A stretch of 26,078 nucleotides of DNA, taken from contig JAYWAM010000298.1 in the NCBI GenBank assembly GCA_043782425.1, positions 1 through 26,078 of the forward strand, read 5' to 3'. Origin of the DNA: JAYWAM01 sp043782425 (GTDB lineage Bacteria > Pseudomonadota > Gammaproteobacteria > Burkholderiales > Usitatibacteraceae). Shown in pieces: positions 6,552 to 14,694 of the stretch. Every line of letters begins with the position of its first letter. The first letter of the stretch is position 1. The translations under genes were made by a program, and so were the position numbers. The notes beneath the pieces were generated by a model. It saw only the letters and a program-made list of their open reading frames with translations, had not been told where the DNA came from and made no database searches.

Positions 6552-6582
6552 ACTGTAAAGTTTAGGGCAACTCCAATGTCAA
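6552..6582 (-). promoter_or_regulatory. Promoter of the six-cysteine thioredoxin-fold gene
   Basis: On the minus strand TTGACA (6582-6577) and TACAGT (6557-6552) are separated by 19 bp, longer than the optimal 17 and typical of MerR-controlled promoters. The spacer contains AGTT and AACT as a weak dyad, unlike the strong operator at 6197-6218. Control by the same regulator is possible but unproven. Confidence 0.55.
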
Positions 6583-6675
6583 GCATTTTTTTGCCAATAA
6601 TGCAGATGTAGCACGCTTGAGCCATCGGCCTTAACCACCCATCCTGGCAAATTTCCGCGCGGCGCGGGGTGCGCG

Positions 6676-6681
6676 TAAAAT
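6676..6681 (+). promoter_or_regulatory. Possible -10 box of ttcA
   Basis: TAAAAT lies 9 bp before the ttcA start codon, and no convincing Shine-Dalgarno sequence separates them. If used, the transcript would be almost leaderless. The -35 region (TTCCGC) is poor, so this is weak evidence. Confidence 0.3.
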
Positions 6682-6690
6682 AGCCGCACT

Positions 6691-7587
6691 ATGAACGCTC
6701 GCGACGTGCATTTCTCCCAAAAACAGCAGCTTGAAGCCAACAAGCTGCAAAAGCGCCTGCGCCGCCTGGCCGGTCAAGCCATCGCCGATTTCAACATGAT
6801 AGAGGCGGGCGACAAGGTGATGGTGTGCCTGTCGGGTGGTAAGGATAGCTACGCGCTGCTCGATGTGTTGCTGCAATTGCAGGACAGCGCACCGGTAAAG
6901 TTTGAAGTGTTCGCCTTCAATCTTGACCAGAAGCACCCCGGCTATCCGGAACACGTCCTGCCCGATTATCTGCGCTCGCGCGGCATCGAATTTCGTATCG
7001 AACAGCAGGACACCTATAGCACGGTGAAGCGCGTGATTGCCGAGGGCAAAACCATGTGCTCGCTGTGTTCGCGTCTGCGGCGCGGTGTGATCTATCGTGT
7101 GGCAAGCGAAATGGGCGCCACCAAGATCGCGCTGGGTCATCATCGCGACGACATTTTGCAGACGCTGTTTCTCAATCTATTCTTTGGCGGTAAATTGAAA
7201 GCCATGCCGCCCAAGCTGGTCTCGGACGACGGCAAGCACGTGGTGATACGCCCGCTGGCTTACGTCGATGAGCGCGACCTCGAGGATTTCGCGGCGCTGC
7301 GTCAGTTCCCCCTCATCCCCTGCGACCTGTGCGGATCGCAGGACAATCTGCAACGCCAGCAGGTGAAACACATGTTGCGTGAATGGCAGAAAAATTTCCC
7401 CGGACGCATCGAGTCGATTTTCCGCAGCCTGCAAAATGTGGCGCCGACGCACCTCATGGATCACTCCCTGTTCGATTTCAAAGGCGCCAGGCCGGGCGGC
7501 GCACCCGATGCGGCGGGCGACATAGTGTTCGATGAGGAGGCGTTTTGCGCACCGAGCGCCGTGTCGGACAGCATCACTTTCAGGTAA
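6691..7587 (+). CDS. ttcA: tRNA 2-thiocytidine(32) synthetase TtcA
   Basis: TtcA installs 2-thiocytidine at position 32 of certain tRNAs, using ATP and an iron-sulfur cluster. The 298-residue protein has the PP-loop SGGKDS (48-53) that activates the target base by adenylation. The conserved cluster cysteines are C123 and C126 (MCSLC) and C211 (PCDLCGSQ). The motif GHHRDD (149-154) is also present. Length and order match the family. It is transcribed divergently from the thioredoxin-fold gene upstream. A C-terminal extension of about 30 residues beyond DHSLFDF is poorly conserved in general. Confidence 0.96.
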   Translation: MNARDVHFSQKQQLEANKLQKRLRRLAGQAIADFNMIEAGDKVMVCLSGGKDSYALLDVLLQLQDSAPVKFEVFAFNLDQKHPGYPEHVLPDYLRSRGIEFRIEQQDTYSTVKRVIAEGKTMCSLCSRLRRGVIYRVASEMGATKIALGHHRDDILQTLFLNLFFGGKLKAMPPKLVSDDGKHVVIRPLAYVDERDLEDFAALRQFPLIPCDLCGSQDNLQRQQVKHMLREWQKNFPGRIESIFRSLQNVAPTHLMDHSLFDFKGARPGGAPDAAGDIVFDEEAFCAPSAVSDSITFR

Positions 7588-7600
7588 CTACTCAGCGGCC

Positions 7601-7697
7601 AAAAAATAGAACGCAGATGACGCTGATAATTATGATTAAATATGATTTTTCTTGTTTGATTTATGCATATTTTCTATATCTGCGTTCCATTATTTTT
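7601..7697. repeat. Imperfect inverted repeat around an AT-rich core
   Basis: The left arm contains AATAGAACGCAGAT (7605-7618) and the right arm ATCTGCGTTCCATTATT (7678-7694), with about 60 AT-rich bases between them. Similar GAACGCAGAT/ATCTGCGTTC arms occur as dispersed repeats in many proteobacteria. It sits downstream of ttcA and could fold in RNA as a processing or termination structure, but no poly-T tract follows. Confidence 0.5.
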
Positions 7698-7725
7698 GTT
7701 GGCACTGAATAGTTACACTTTCAAA

Positions 7726-7734
7726 TGATATAAT
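7726..7734 (+). promoter_or_regulatory. Extended -10 promoter of the aminotransferase gene
   Basis: TGATATAAT is an exact extended -10 element (TGn plus TATAAT at 7729-7734), about 43 bp before the aminotransferase ATG. There is no good -35 box at the usual distance, which is tolerated at extended -10 promoters. Confidence 0.55.
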
Positions 7735-7777
7735 TTTCCCCCTGCCGTAACTCCTATTTCCTCTCAGGACTCCAGCC

Positions 7778-9025
7778 ATGAAGCAAGATGCTCTCGCCCG
7801 CAAAATCACTTCGTTCCATGCCCCGCAGCGCGCCTTGATGGGCCCCGGCCCGTCGGAAATCCACCCGCGCGCACTGGCGGCGATGAGCATGCCGACCATC
7901 GGCTATCTCGATCCAATTTTTGTCGGGATGATGGAAGAGTTAAAGACTTTGCTGCGCTATGCTTTCCAGACCGATAACGCCCTGACCTTTCCGGTTTCCG
8001 GCCCCGGGTCGGTCGGCATGGAAACTTGTTTTGTCAACGCGGTGCGCCCCGGCGACAAGGTCATCGTGGCGCGCAACGGCGTATTTGGCGGACGCATGAT
8101 CGAGAACGTTGAGCGCGCCGGCGGCACAGCAGTTGTAGTTGAAGATGCGTGGGGCGAGCCGGTCGATCCCAACAAGGTCGAGGACGCTTTCAAGAAAAAC
8201 ACGGACGCCAAAGTGCTGGCCTTCGTGCACGCCGAAACCTCCACCGGCTGCCAGTCCGACGCCGCCACGCTTGCCGCGATTGCGCGTAAACACGATGCGT
8301 TTTCCATTGTCGACGCCGTGACCTCGCTGGGCGGCACGCCGATTATGGTGGATGCCTGGGGCATAGACGCCGTCTATTCGGCCAGCCAAAAATGTCTTTC
8401 GTGCGCGCCGGGTCTGTCGCCGGTTTCGTTTTCTGAGCGCTTTGTCGAGCACGTCAAAGCGCGCAGCGACAAGGTGCATAGCTGGTTCATGGATCTCAAC
8501 CTGGTGCTCAACTATTGGGGCAACACAAACCGCACCTATCACCACACCGCGCCGATCAACGGATTGTTCGGGCTGCACGAAGCGCTGCTGCTGCTCAAGG
8601 AGGAAGGCCTGGAGAACACCTGGGCGCGCCACACGCGCCATCACCTGGCGCTCAAGGCCGGACTGGAAACAATGGGCATAAAATATCTGGTGAAAGCAGA
8701 GCAGCGCCTGCCGCAGATGAACGCGGTTTATGTTCCAGACGGCATCAATGAGGCCGAGGTGCGCAAGACCTTGCTGAATAAATTCAATCTCGAAATCGGC
8801 GCAGGGCTGGGCCCGCTGGCGGGAAAAATCTGGCGCTTTGGATTGATGGGTTATTCGTGCAAGCAGGAGAACGTGATGCTGTGCCTCTCATCGCTCACCT
8901 CGGTTCTGGCGGGCATGGGCGTTGCCGTAGAAATAGGCGCAGCCGAAGCAGCGGCGCATGCAAGCTATGCGGCGCAGGATGCCAGCGCGGCGCAGGCGGT
9001 CAGGAAGGTTGCCAATTTGCAGTAA
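7778..9025 (+). CDS. Class V aminotransferase (alanine/serine-glyoxylate aminotransferase family)
   Basis: This 415-residue PLP enzyme of fold type I, class V, is closest to the alanine-glyoxylate, serine-glyoxylate and serine-pyruvate aminotransferases. The PLP lysine is K205 in YSASQKCLS. The cofactor-binding aspartate lies in IVDAVTS (D179), the N-terminal signature is LMGPGPSEIHPR, and HAETSTG is the phosphate/substrate loop. It would transfer an amino group between serine or alanine and glyoxylate or a keto acid; the exact donor is not readable. AGGA lies 12 nt before the ATG and an extended -10 promoter lies upstream. The last 35 residues (alanine-rich) go beyond the usual family length. 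Confidence 0.9.
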   Translation: MKQDALARKITSFHAPQRALMGPGPSEIHPRALAAMSMPTIGYLDPIFVGMMEELKTLLRYAFQTDNALTFPVSGPGSVGMETCFVNAVRPGDKVIVARNGVFGGRMIENVERAGGTAVVVEDAWGEPVDPNKVEDAFKKNTDAKVLAFVHAETSTGCQSDAATLAAIARKHDAFSIVDAVTSLGGTPIMVDAWGIDAVYSASQKCLSCAPGLSPVSFSERFVEHVKARSDKVHSWFMDLNLVLNYWGNTNRTYHHTAPINGLFGLHEALLLLKEEGLENTWARHTRHHLALKAGLETMGIKYLVKAEQRLPQMNAVYVPDGINEAEVRKTLLNKFNLEIGAGLGPLAGKIWRFGLMGYSCKQENVMLCLSSLTSVLAGMGVAVEIGAAEAAAHASYAAQDASAAQAVRKVANLQ

Positions 9026-9149
9026 ACAGTGCGCTCGCCATCTGATTTTTTACCAGCGACAACGACAAGAAGCCCAACGGCTGATTATGTGTTATTTTCT
9101 TCCAGCCAAGGTCGGCAGCCGTAGTGCCTAACCAATAGGAGCAAGAGCG

Positions 9150-9350
9150 ATGAGCGCAACCGAACAGGTGTTAATTGAGAAGATCAGGCAGCTGCCGCCG
9201 CAACGCATGGCGGAGGTCGAGGACTTCGTCGATTTTCTACGTACACGCGAGCATGAGCAACGTCTCACGCTGGCCGCGACCAAGGCTAGCGAGGCGAGTT
9301 TCTCGGCAGTGTGGAACAACGACGAAGACGCTGCTTACGATCGCATGTGA
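9150..9350 (+). CDS. Antitoxin of a MazF/PemK-type pair (DUF2281-like)
   Basis: This 66-residue protein has a pattern typical of small antitoxins partnered with MazF-like toxins: an N-terminal helix containing LIEKIRQLPPQRMAEVEDFV, the motif DFLRTRE, and an acidic tail FSAVWNNDEDAAYDRM that probably wraps the toxin. AGGAG precedes the start. Its stop codon ends 2 bp before the toxin ATG, so the two are co-translated. Such antitoxins normally repress their own promoter, but no operator was identified here. Confidence 0.82.
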   Translation: MSATEQVLIEKIRQLPPQRMAEVEDFVDFLRTREHEQRLTLAATKASEASFSAVWNNDEDAAYDRM

Positions 9351-9352
9351 AG

Positions 9353-9688
9353 ATGGCGCATTCCTTTGGCGACGTAGTGTTGGTGCCGTTTCCTTTCACC
9401 GATCAGTCGGGAGCGAAAAGGCGGCCCGCCAGTATCGTTTCCAGTAACGCCTACAACGCCAGTCGGCGCGATCTCGTCATCATGGCCATCACGAGCCAGG
9501 CGCGCACGCCGCTCGGCTTCGGTGAAGCAATCCTCGCCGACTGGCAGGCCGCTGGACTTATCAAGCCTTCCGTGCTTAAACCGGTTTTTACGACCATCGA
9601 ACAAGGTCTCGTTGTGCGCACTATGGGAGCGCTCTCGACCGCCGATTTGCGCACCCTGCGAGAAGTCATCGCGCAGGTCATCGGCTGA
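9353..9688 (+). CDS. Type II toxin, MazF/PemK family
   Basis: This 111-residue toxin matches the MazF/PemK/CcdB-like barrel. The N-terminal segment FGDVVLVPFPFTDQSGAKRRP carries the family's GDVVLVPFPFTD and KRRP motifs, followed by VSSNAYN, VIMAITSQ and, near the C-terminus, KPVFTTIEQGLVVRTMGAL. Family members are sequence-specific endoribonucleases that cut mRNA when the antitoxin is degraded. The start at 9353 is chosen over an upstream frame because it follows the antitoxin stop by 2 bp and the homology starts there. The pair may be genomic addiction or defence cargo. Confidence 0.88.
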   Translation: MAHSFGDVVLVPFPFTDQSGAKRRPASIVSSNAYNASRRDLVIMAITSQARTPLGFGEAILADWQAAGLIKPSVLKPVFTTIEQGLVVRTMGALSTADLRTLREVIAQVIG

Positions 9689-9813
9689 ATCGGACGAGCG
9701 AAGGTCCGCGGCCCATCTCTTAGCCGCTACCCAAGTAGCAGGTGTGGGGTTTTCTCCCTTCTCCATACAACCCCAGCGAAAATTAGTTCGAGCCTGGAGC
9801 CTTTAATTCTGCT

Positions 9814-10509
9814 ATGAAACTCAAATACCTCGATGATCCGATTTTCAAGCAGGATGCATACGAGGCTCTCGCCGATCAATTCGCGTCGCGCGCCGAATTC
9901 GACTCGTTCTACGCCACCATTGCGAAGGACGAGGACAAAGATCGGTCTCTTCGAATCGCCTCAAACTACCTTTTTCTCTGCAAACGAGGCGACTGGGTTG
10001 TTAATGTTCCACATCGATCAAATCCGATCATCAGTTATTTCACGAACTCGTTCAAGCTTACTGTGCTGTGCGCTCTGATCGAGTCCGTCTATGATGATAA
10101 TCCGAAGTGGAAAAATCTCGTGGAGTATCTGCTGAGACCGGAAAACAAAGGAAGCTTCCCAATTCCAGGCTCCGCACGTCTGAAAAAGCTGTCTGACTCT
10201 TACAATAAAAATTACGGGGCAACAAAACGGCTACGCAAGTTCCTGTCCTCTTTGCCCGATAATCCGCGCCACGCTTTACTTGCGAAATTCACGATAAACG
10301 GCAAGCCTGCGACTGAGAGCGGGCTCGCAAGCCTCTTATACCAGGCGCGTTCGAGCTTCGTTCACAACGCAGAGTTAGTGCTGGTTCTGGACGCCAAAAT
10401 CTTTGATCTCGTTGGCGAGAAGCGCGTTTATAGCGAGGCCGGGATTCATGACCTAATGAATGCCTTTGAGATTGGACTTGTGGCCCACTTTTCGGCCAAG
10501 GTAGCGTAA
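9814..10509 (+). CDS. Unknown protein with HEPN-like R-x4-H motif
   Basis: I do not recognise this 231-residue soluble protein with confidence. It is largely helical and rich in charged residues. Near the C-terminus it carries ARSSFVHNAE, which fits the R-x4-H motif of HEPN-domain RNases (Apea-type HEPN proteins have similar RxxxxH segments). The codon usage is noticeably less GC-rich than neighbouring core genes (AAATCTC, AATAAAAATTAC stretches), which suggests recent acquisition. It follows a toxin-antitoxin pair by 125 bp, and the Shine-Dalgarno sequence is weak (GGAG about 14 nt upstream). Whether it is an RNase, a defence component or something else needs structure comparison. Confidence 0.6.
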   Translation: MKLKYLDDPIFKQDAYEALADQFASRAEFDSFYATIAKDEDKDRSLRIASNYLFLCKRGDWVVNVPHRSNPIISYFTNSFKLTVLCALIESVYDDNPKWKNLVEYLLRPENKGSFPIPGSARLKKLSDSYNKNYGATKRLRKFLSSLPDNPRHALLAKFTINGKPATESGLASLLYQARSSFVHNAELVLVLDAKIFDLVGEKRVYSEAGIHDLMNAFEIGLVAHFSAKVA

Positions 10510-10515
10510 TTGCAA

Positions 10516-10531
10516 GGTGCGCAAGCGCACC
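10516..10531. repeat. Small perfect palindrome between convergent genes
   Basis: GGTGCGC and GCGCACC flank AA and lie in the 25-bp gap between two convergent genes. It may act as a bidirectional terminator, although no poly-T tract follows. GTGCGCAAGCGCACCCTA also resembles a common dispersed repeat. Confidence 0.5.
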
Positions 10532-10534
10532 CTA

Positions 10535-11746
10535 CTATTGAGATCGCCAAGCCGCCTGGCCGCCGCCCCCCGCTTTGCGTAGCAGCAATCCCTTCAGGTA
10601 ATCGCCTTCCGGAAAGTTGAGCGCCACCGCATGGTCCTCGCCGGGGCCCAGGCGCTGCAAAATGCGTGCGTTGACATCGGCATCGAGCGCCGCACCGGCG
10701 ACAATTTTCTGAAACAGTTCGGCGCTCACGCCGCCGGAACACGAAAAGGTCGCCAGCAAGCCGCCGGGACGCAGCAATTTGAACGCCAGCAAGTTGATGT
10801 CTTTGTAGGCGCGCGCAGCCTTCTCGACAAACTGCACGGTGGGCGCAAACTTGGGCGGATCTAGAATAATAAAATCGAAGCTGCGCGCCTGGTCGCGTAG
10901 TAGCCGCAGTGCGGTGAACACATCGGCCTCCATCCATTGCGCCTTGCTGCTATCCAATCCATTGAGACGCAAATTTTCAGCGCCTATCTGCAACGCCGGC
11001 CCCGAGCTGTCGATGGAAAGCACCTGCTTGGCGCCGCCCGCCAGCGCGGCGACGCTGATGGCGCCGGTGTAGCAAAAACAGTTGAGCACTTCGCGGCCCG
11101 CAGCCCATTGCCTGATTAAAGCGCGGCTGTCGCGCTGATCGAGATAAAAACCGGTTTTGTGCCCGCTGCGCACATCAACGCTAAACTTGAGCTGGTTTTC
11201 CTCTATCTGCAAAGGTGTATCGGGCACGCTGCCGCGCAATATTCCGCTACGCGCCGCCAGCCCTTCGAGCACACGCACATCGGCATCGGAGCGCTCGAAA
11301 ACATTCGCAATGCCGGTGGCGGCAAGCAGCGCATCGATAATGCTTTCGCGCCACCATTCCGCGCCCGTTGTCAGACATTGCATGACCAGCACGTCGTCAT
11401 AACGATCGACGATAAAGCCCGGCAGGCCATCGGACTCGGCGTGAATCAGGCGTAGCGCATTAGTATTTTGGATGGCGGCGCGCGCTACTATTGCGCTGCG
11501 CACGCGTGCTGCAACAAAGGCCGCGTCAATCACGTCGCTTTCTTTGAAACTCCAAACACGCCCGACTATTTGCGATTGCGGACTGTAGGCGGCGTAGGCG
11601 AGAAACCTGCCGTCTGCCGCGCGCACAGTTACGGTTTCACCCGCCTGTACGTCGGCGCTGATGTTGTGCATGGCGCCGGAGAAAATCCACGGATGGCGGC
11701 GCAACAAGGATTTTTCGCGCCCTGGTTTGACGATGAGTTGTTTCAT
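10535..11746 (-). CDS. rlmI: 23S rRNA m5C methyltransferase, RlmI family
   Basis: This 403-residue class I SAM-dependent methyltransferase of the RlmI/YccW type modifies a cytosine of 23S rRNA (C1962 in E. coli). An N-terminal PUA domain spans about residues 1-75 (starting MKQLIVKPGREKSLLRRHPW). A central RNA-binding part and the Rossmann-fold methyltransferase follow, with the SAM site near NCFCYTGAISVAAL, the motif LDPPKFA and the catalytic-cysteine segment TFSCSGG. Length matches the family. It is divergent from trmB, with 62 bp between the two starts that hold both promoters. Confidence 0.92.
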   Translation of the reverse strand: MKQLIVKPGREKSLLRRHPWIFSGAMHNISADVQAGETVTVRAADGRFLAYAAYSPQSQIVGRVWSFKESDVIDAAFVAARVRSAIVARAAIQNTNALRLIHAESDGLPGFIVDRYDDVLVMQCLTTGAEWWRESIIDALLAATGIANVFERSDADVRVLEGLAARSGILRGSVPDTPLQIEENQLKFSVDVRSGHKTGFYLDQRDSRALIRQWAAGREVLNCFCYTGAISVAALAGGAKQVLSIDSSGPALQIGAENLRLNGLDSSKAQWMEADVFTALRLLRDQARSFDFIILDPPKFAPTVQFVEKAARAYKDINLLAFKLLRPGGLLATFSCSGGVSAELFQKIVAGAALDADVNARILQRLGPGEDHAVALNFPEGDYLKGLLLRKAGGGGQAAWRSQ

Positions 11747-11794
11747 CGCGCCATTTTACCGGCATACATGGCCAGTAAAGGATTTATCGCCGCG

Positions 11795-11800
11795 TATAAT
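11795..11800 (+). promoter_or_regulatory. -10 box directly before trmB
   Basis: A perfect TATAAT lies 8 bp before the GTG proposed as the trmB start. Transcription would begin at or next to that GTG, implying a leaderless or near-leaderless mRNA. No good -35 box is visible at 17 bp. Confidence 0.5.
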
Positions 11801-11808
11801 TGCGCACC

Positions 11809-12567
11809 GTGGAAGATTCCAATAAATCAGCTCACCCCGAAAACCTGCGTAGGCCGATCCGCAGCTTCGTGCTGCGTCAGGGGCGCATGTCGCCAGGACA
11901 ACAACGCGCCTGCGAGGCGCTGATGCCGCGCTTCGGCGTGGCCTTTGCCCCGGCCATACTGGATTTCACCCAGCTTTTCGGGCGTAGCGCGCCCACCATA
12001 GTCGAAATCGGCTCTGGCATGGGCGAGACCAGCGCCGCCATCGCTGCGGCGCAGCCACAGCACAATTTTCTGTGTATCGAGGTGCATGCGCCCGGCGTAG
12101 GCAGTTTGCTCAAGCAAATCGAAGAACAGCAACTGGGCAATGTGCGTATCATCCAGCACGACGCGGTCGAAGTGCTGCGCCACATGATCGCGCCGCACTC
12201 GCTCGCTGGCGTGCATCTTTTCTTTCCCGATCCCTGGCCCAAAAAGCGCCATCACAAGCGCCGCCTGCTGCAGCCTGAATTTGCGGCGCTGGTTGCCGCC
12301 CGCCTCAACAGCGGCGCTTACTTTCACTGCGCCACCGATTGGCAGGAGTATGCTGAACAGATGTTGGCGGTACTTTCAGGCGAACCCTTACTAAAAAACA
12401 GCGTCAGCGGCTTTGCGCCGCGACCCGGCTATCGTCCGCTTACCAAGTTTGAAAAGCGTGGCCTGAAGCTCGGGCATGGCGTGTGGGATATTGTTTTTTT
12501 ACGGCGCAGCGCATCCGAAACCGGGCCTGCGGAGTATCGATCCTCAACAGGGAGGGAGCAACCATGA
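11809..12567 (+). CDS. trmB: tRNA (guanine-N7-)-methyltransferase TrmB
   Basis: TrmB forms m7G46 in the variable loop of tRNAs. The 252-residue protein has the SAM-binding motif VEIGSGMGETS, the family signature FFPDPWPKKRHHKRRL and the C-terminal TKFEKRG segment. RSFVLRQGRM near the N-terminus matches the usual start region. Two start codons are possible: TTG at 11800, which overlaps a TATAAT box, and GTG at 11809, which I prefer. Neither has a Shine-Dalgarno sequence. The TGA stop overlaps the ATG of the next gene by 4 bases (ATGA), so the FecR-domain protein is translationally coupled to it. Confidence 0.93.
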   Translation: MEDSNKSAHPENLRRPIRSFVLRQGRMSPGQQRACEALMPRFGVAFAPAILDFTQLFGRSAPTIVEIGSGMGETSAAIAAAQPQHNFLCIEVHAPGVGSLLKQIEEQQLGNVRIIQHDAVEVLRHMIAPHSLAGVHLFFPDPWPKKRHHKRRLLQPEFAALVAARLNSGAYFHCATDWQEYAEQMLAVLSGEPLLKNSVSGFAPRPGYRPLTKFEKRGLKLGHGVWDIVFLRRSASETGPAEYRSSTGREQP

Positions 12568-13271
12568 ATAAAATATCAAATCTTTCACCTTCGATGTTGC
12601 GTCGTCGGCTGCTGTTGCAATGGAGCGCGCTCGGCCTGCTCGGCCCGGCGGGTATTTCGGGTGTCATCCGCGAGGCGCTGGCCAAAGGCGATATTCCCCC
12701 TGTTTCTGCGCTGCATTCTCTGCAAGGCAGCGTCACCGTAAACGGCATTTCCGTTAAGCCAGGCGCCCCGGTCAAGCGCGGTGATCGCGTCGTTACCGGC
12801 AAGGCGAGCAAGGGCATAGTGGTGATCGAAGGCGATGCGTTTTTGCTGCGCGAGAACACTAATGTCGAGTTCCAGCCAAGATCAGCCACGCTGGACGCCA
12901 TACAAATCGTTACAGGAAAGATACTTTCCGTGTTCTCCAAAAAACGCGATTCCCGGCGTTTACAGGTACGCGTCCCGGTGGGCACCATAGGCATACGCGG
13001 CACCGGGATGTACATCGAGGCGGTGGAGAAAAGAACTTACTTTTGTCTTTGCTATGGCGAGGCGGAGATTGACGGAAAGAATATGCAAACAAGAACCGTT
13101 AAAACCACGCACCATGAATCGCCGCTGTGGCTTTCCGATGATGGCGACAGTATGAAAGTTGAAGACGGGCCTTTCCTCAATCACACCGATGACGAACTCA
13201 TCATGCTCGAAGCCTTGTGCGGGCGCGAGCCGCCTTTCAAGGGCCTGCCCTATCCGCTGAAAAAATATTGA
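12564..13271 (+). CDS. FecR-domain exported protein of unknown role
   Basis: This 235-residue protein has a twin-arginine-like signal (SMLRRRLLLQWSALGLLG, residues about 10-27) ending near REALAKG. A FecR domain follows at about 45-160, with the typical VNGISVKPGAPVKRGDRVVTG, LRENTNVEF and VPVGTIGIRGTGMYIE strands. There is no transmembrane anti-sigma region, so it is not a classical FecR signal transducer; stand-alone periplasmic FecR-domain proteins are common and mostly unexplained. The C-terminal 70 residues carry C-x-C (CLCYG) and a late cysteine (LCGRE). The start overlaps the trmB stop, and GGAGGGAG lies upstream. Confidence 0.82.
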   Translation: MNKISNLSPSMLRRRLLLQWSALGLLGPAGISGVIREALAKGDIPPVSALHSLQGSVTVNGISVKPGAPVKRGDRVVTGKASKGIVVIEGDAFLLRENTNVEFQPRSATLDAIQIVTGKILSVFSKKRDSRRLQVRVPVGTIGIRGTGMYIEAVEKRTYFCLCYGEAEIDGKNMQTRTVKTTHHESPLWLSDDGDSMKVEDGPFLNHTDDELIMLEALCGREPPFKGLPYPLKKY

Positions 13272-13284
13272 GGGCACCCTTGAG

Positions 13285-14694
13285 CTATAACACCTTGCCA
13301 GGATTCATGATGTTGTAGGGATCGAGCGTGCGCTTGATAGAGCGCATCAGTTCCATCTCGACGATGCTTTTGTGCCGCGTGATTTCTTCGCGTTTCATTT
13401 GCCCCAGGCCGTGCTCGGCGCTGATGCTACCGCCCATCTCGTCGAGCAATGAATAGACGATGCCGTTGGCCGCGCTCGTCTGGGCAGCGGTCGGTGCGCT
13501 GCCGGGGAAGGCGAGGTTGTAATGCAGGTTGCCATCACCCACATGGCCGAAGCAGATAAGGGTTGCACCCGGCAGGGCGGCGTGCAGAGCCGCATCGCTA
13601 CGCGCGTTGAATGCGGCGATGCTTGAGATCGGTAGCGAAATATCGTGCTTCACGCTCTTGCCTTCGAGCTTTTCAGCTAAGGGAATGTGCTCGCGTATGC
13701 TCCACATGGCTTGCGCCTGCGTCTGGCTTGTGGCGATAACTGCGTCGCGCGCGCGATCATTTTCGAGGGTTTTTTCCAGCACTTGCGCGAGGCGCTCTTC
13801 TAGCCCGGCAGCACTGAGTGTGTCGCTCAATTCAAGCAGCACCTGCCAGGGGTGGCGCGCGGCAAACGGCTCTAGCGTCGCCGGGAAATGTTTGACCACC
13901 AGATCCAGGCAAATGCGCGACATCATCTCGAAACCAGTCAGGCGCTCACCCAGCGCTGCGCGAACTTCAGCAAGCAGCGCTACCACCGCAGCGGGATCGG
14001 GCAGCGCCACCAGTGCGGTGCAAGTTGAGCGCGGCTGGGGAAACAGTTTCAGCACCACGGCGGTGATAATGCCCAGCGTGCCTTCGGCGCCGATGAAAAG
14101 CTGCTTGAGATCATAACCGGTGTTGTCCTTGCGCAAGCCGCGCAAGCCATCCCAGATTTCGCCGTTAGGCAGCACCGCTTCCAGCCCCAACACCAGGTCG
14201 CGTGTATTGCCGTAGCGCAGCACGGCGGTGCCGCCGGCGTTGGTGGAAAGATTGCCGCCAATTGTGCAACTGCCTTCGGCGGCGAGGCTGAGCGGAAACA
14301 ATCTGTCTTGCGCTGCGGCGGCCTGCTGAATGGCTTGTAGGACGCAACCGGCATCGGCGGTCAGCGTGTTGTTAACGGTATCGAGCGCGCGGATGCGTTG
14401 CATGCGCGTGAGCGCAAGCACGATGGCGTTGCCGCTGTTATCGGGTGTTGCTGCGCCCACCAGCCCGGTGTTGCCGCCTTGTGGCACGATGGCGATGCGC
14501 TCCTCAAGACAGAGTTTGACGACCTGCGCCACTTCGGCGCTGCTGGCGGGGCGCACCACACAGCGCGCTGCGCCGCTATAGTTGCCGCGCCAATCGCGCA
14601 AGTAAGGCGCCATATCCGCCGCAGCGCGAATTAGCCCGGCGTCGCCGACTATGCCATGTAGGCGAGCGATGAAAGCTTGTGCTGTTAACGACAT
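13285..14694 (-). CDS. FAD-linked D-2-hydroxyacid dehydrogenase (FAD_binding_4 / lactate dehydrogenase type)
   Basis: This 469-residue flavoprotein belongs to the VAO/PCMH superfamily, in the group of GlcD, D-lactate dehydrogenase and D-2-hydroxyglutarate dehydrogenase. The FAD-binding segment contains IVPQGGNTGLVGAATP and GSCTIGGNLSTNAGG with GNTRDLVLGLE. The C-terminal substrate domain has the metal-binding GHVGDGNLHYN and EHGLGQMK motifs. It would oxidise a D-2-hydroxyacid and pass electrons to a quinone, cytochrome or flavoprotein. Its start codon and Shine-Dalgarno sequence (GAGGTG) lie inside the left arm of an inverted-repeat element, so the element may provide its expression signals. 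Confidence 0.92.
   Translation of the reverse strand: MSLTAQAFIARLHGIVGDAGLIRAAADMAPYLRDWRGNYSGAARCVVRPASSAEVAQVVKLCLEERIAIVPQGGNTGLVGAATPDNSGNAIVLALTRMQRIRALDTVNNTLTADAGCVLQAIQQAAAAQDRLFPLSLAAEGSCTIGGNLSTNAGGTAVLRYGNTRDLVLGLEAVLPNGEIWDGLRGLRKDNTGYDLKQLFIGAEGTLGIITAVVLKLFPQPRSTCTALVALPDPAAVVALLAEVRAALGERLTGFEMMSRICLDLVVKHFPATLEPFAARHPWQVLLELSDTLSAAGLEERLAQVLEKTLENDRARDAVIATSQTQAQAMWSIREHIPLAEKLEGKSVKHDISLPISSIAAFNARSDAALHAALPGATLICFGHVGDGNLHYNLAFPGSAPTAAQTSAANGIVYSLLDEMGGSISAEHGLGQMKREEITRHKSIVEMELMRSIKRTLDPYNIMNPGKVL

Noticed and set aside
9126..9132. GCCTAAC before the antitoxin gene, like an attC R'' box
   Set aside because: No partner GTTRRRY box and none of the internal boxes shared by the three real attC sites are present.
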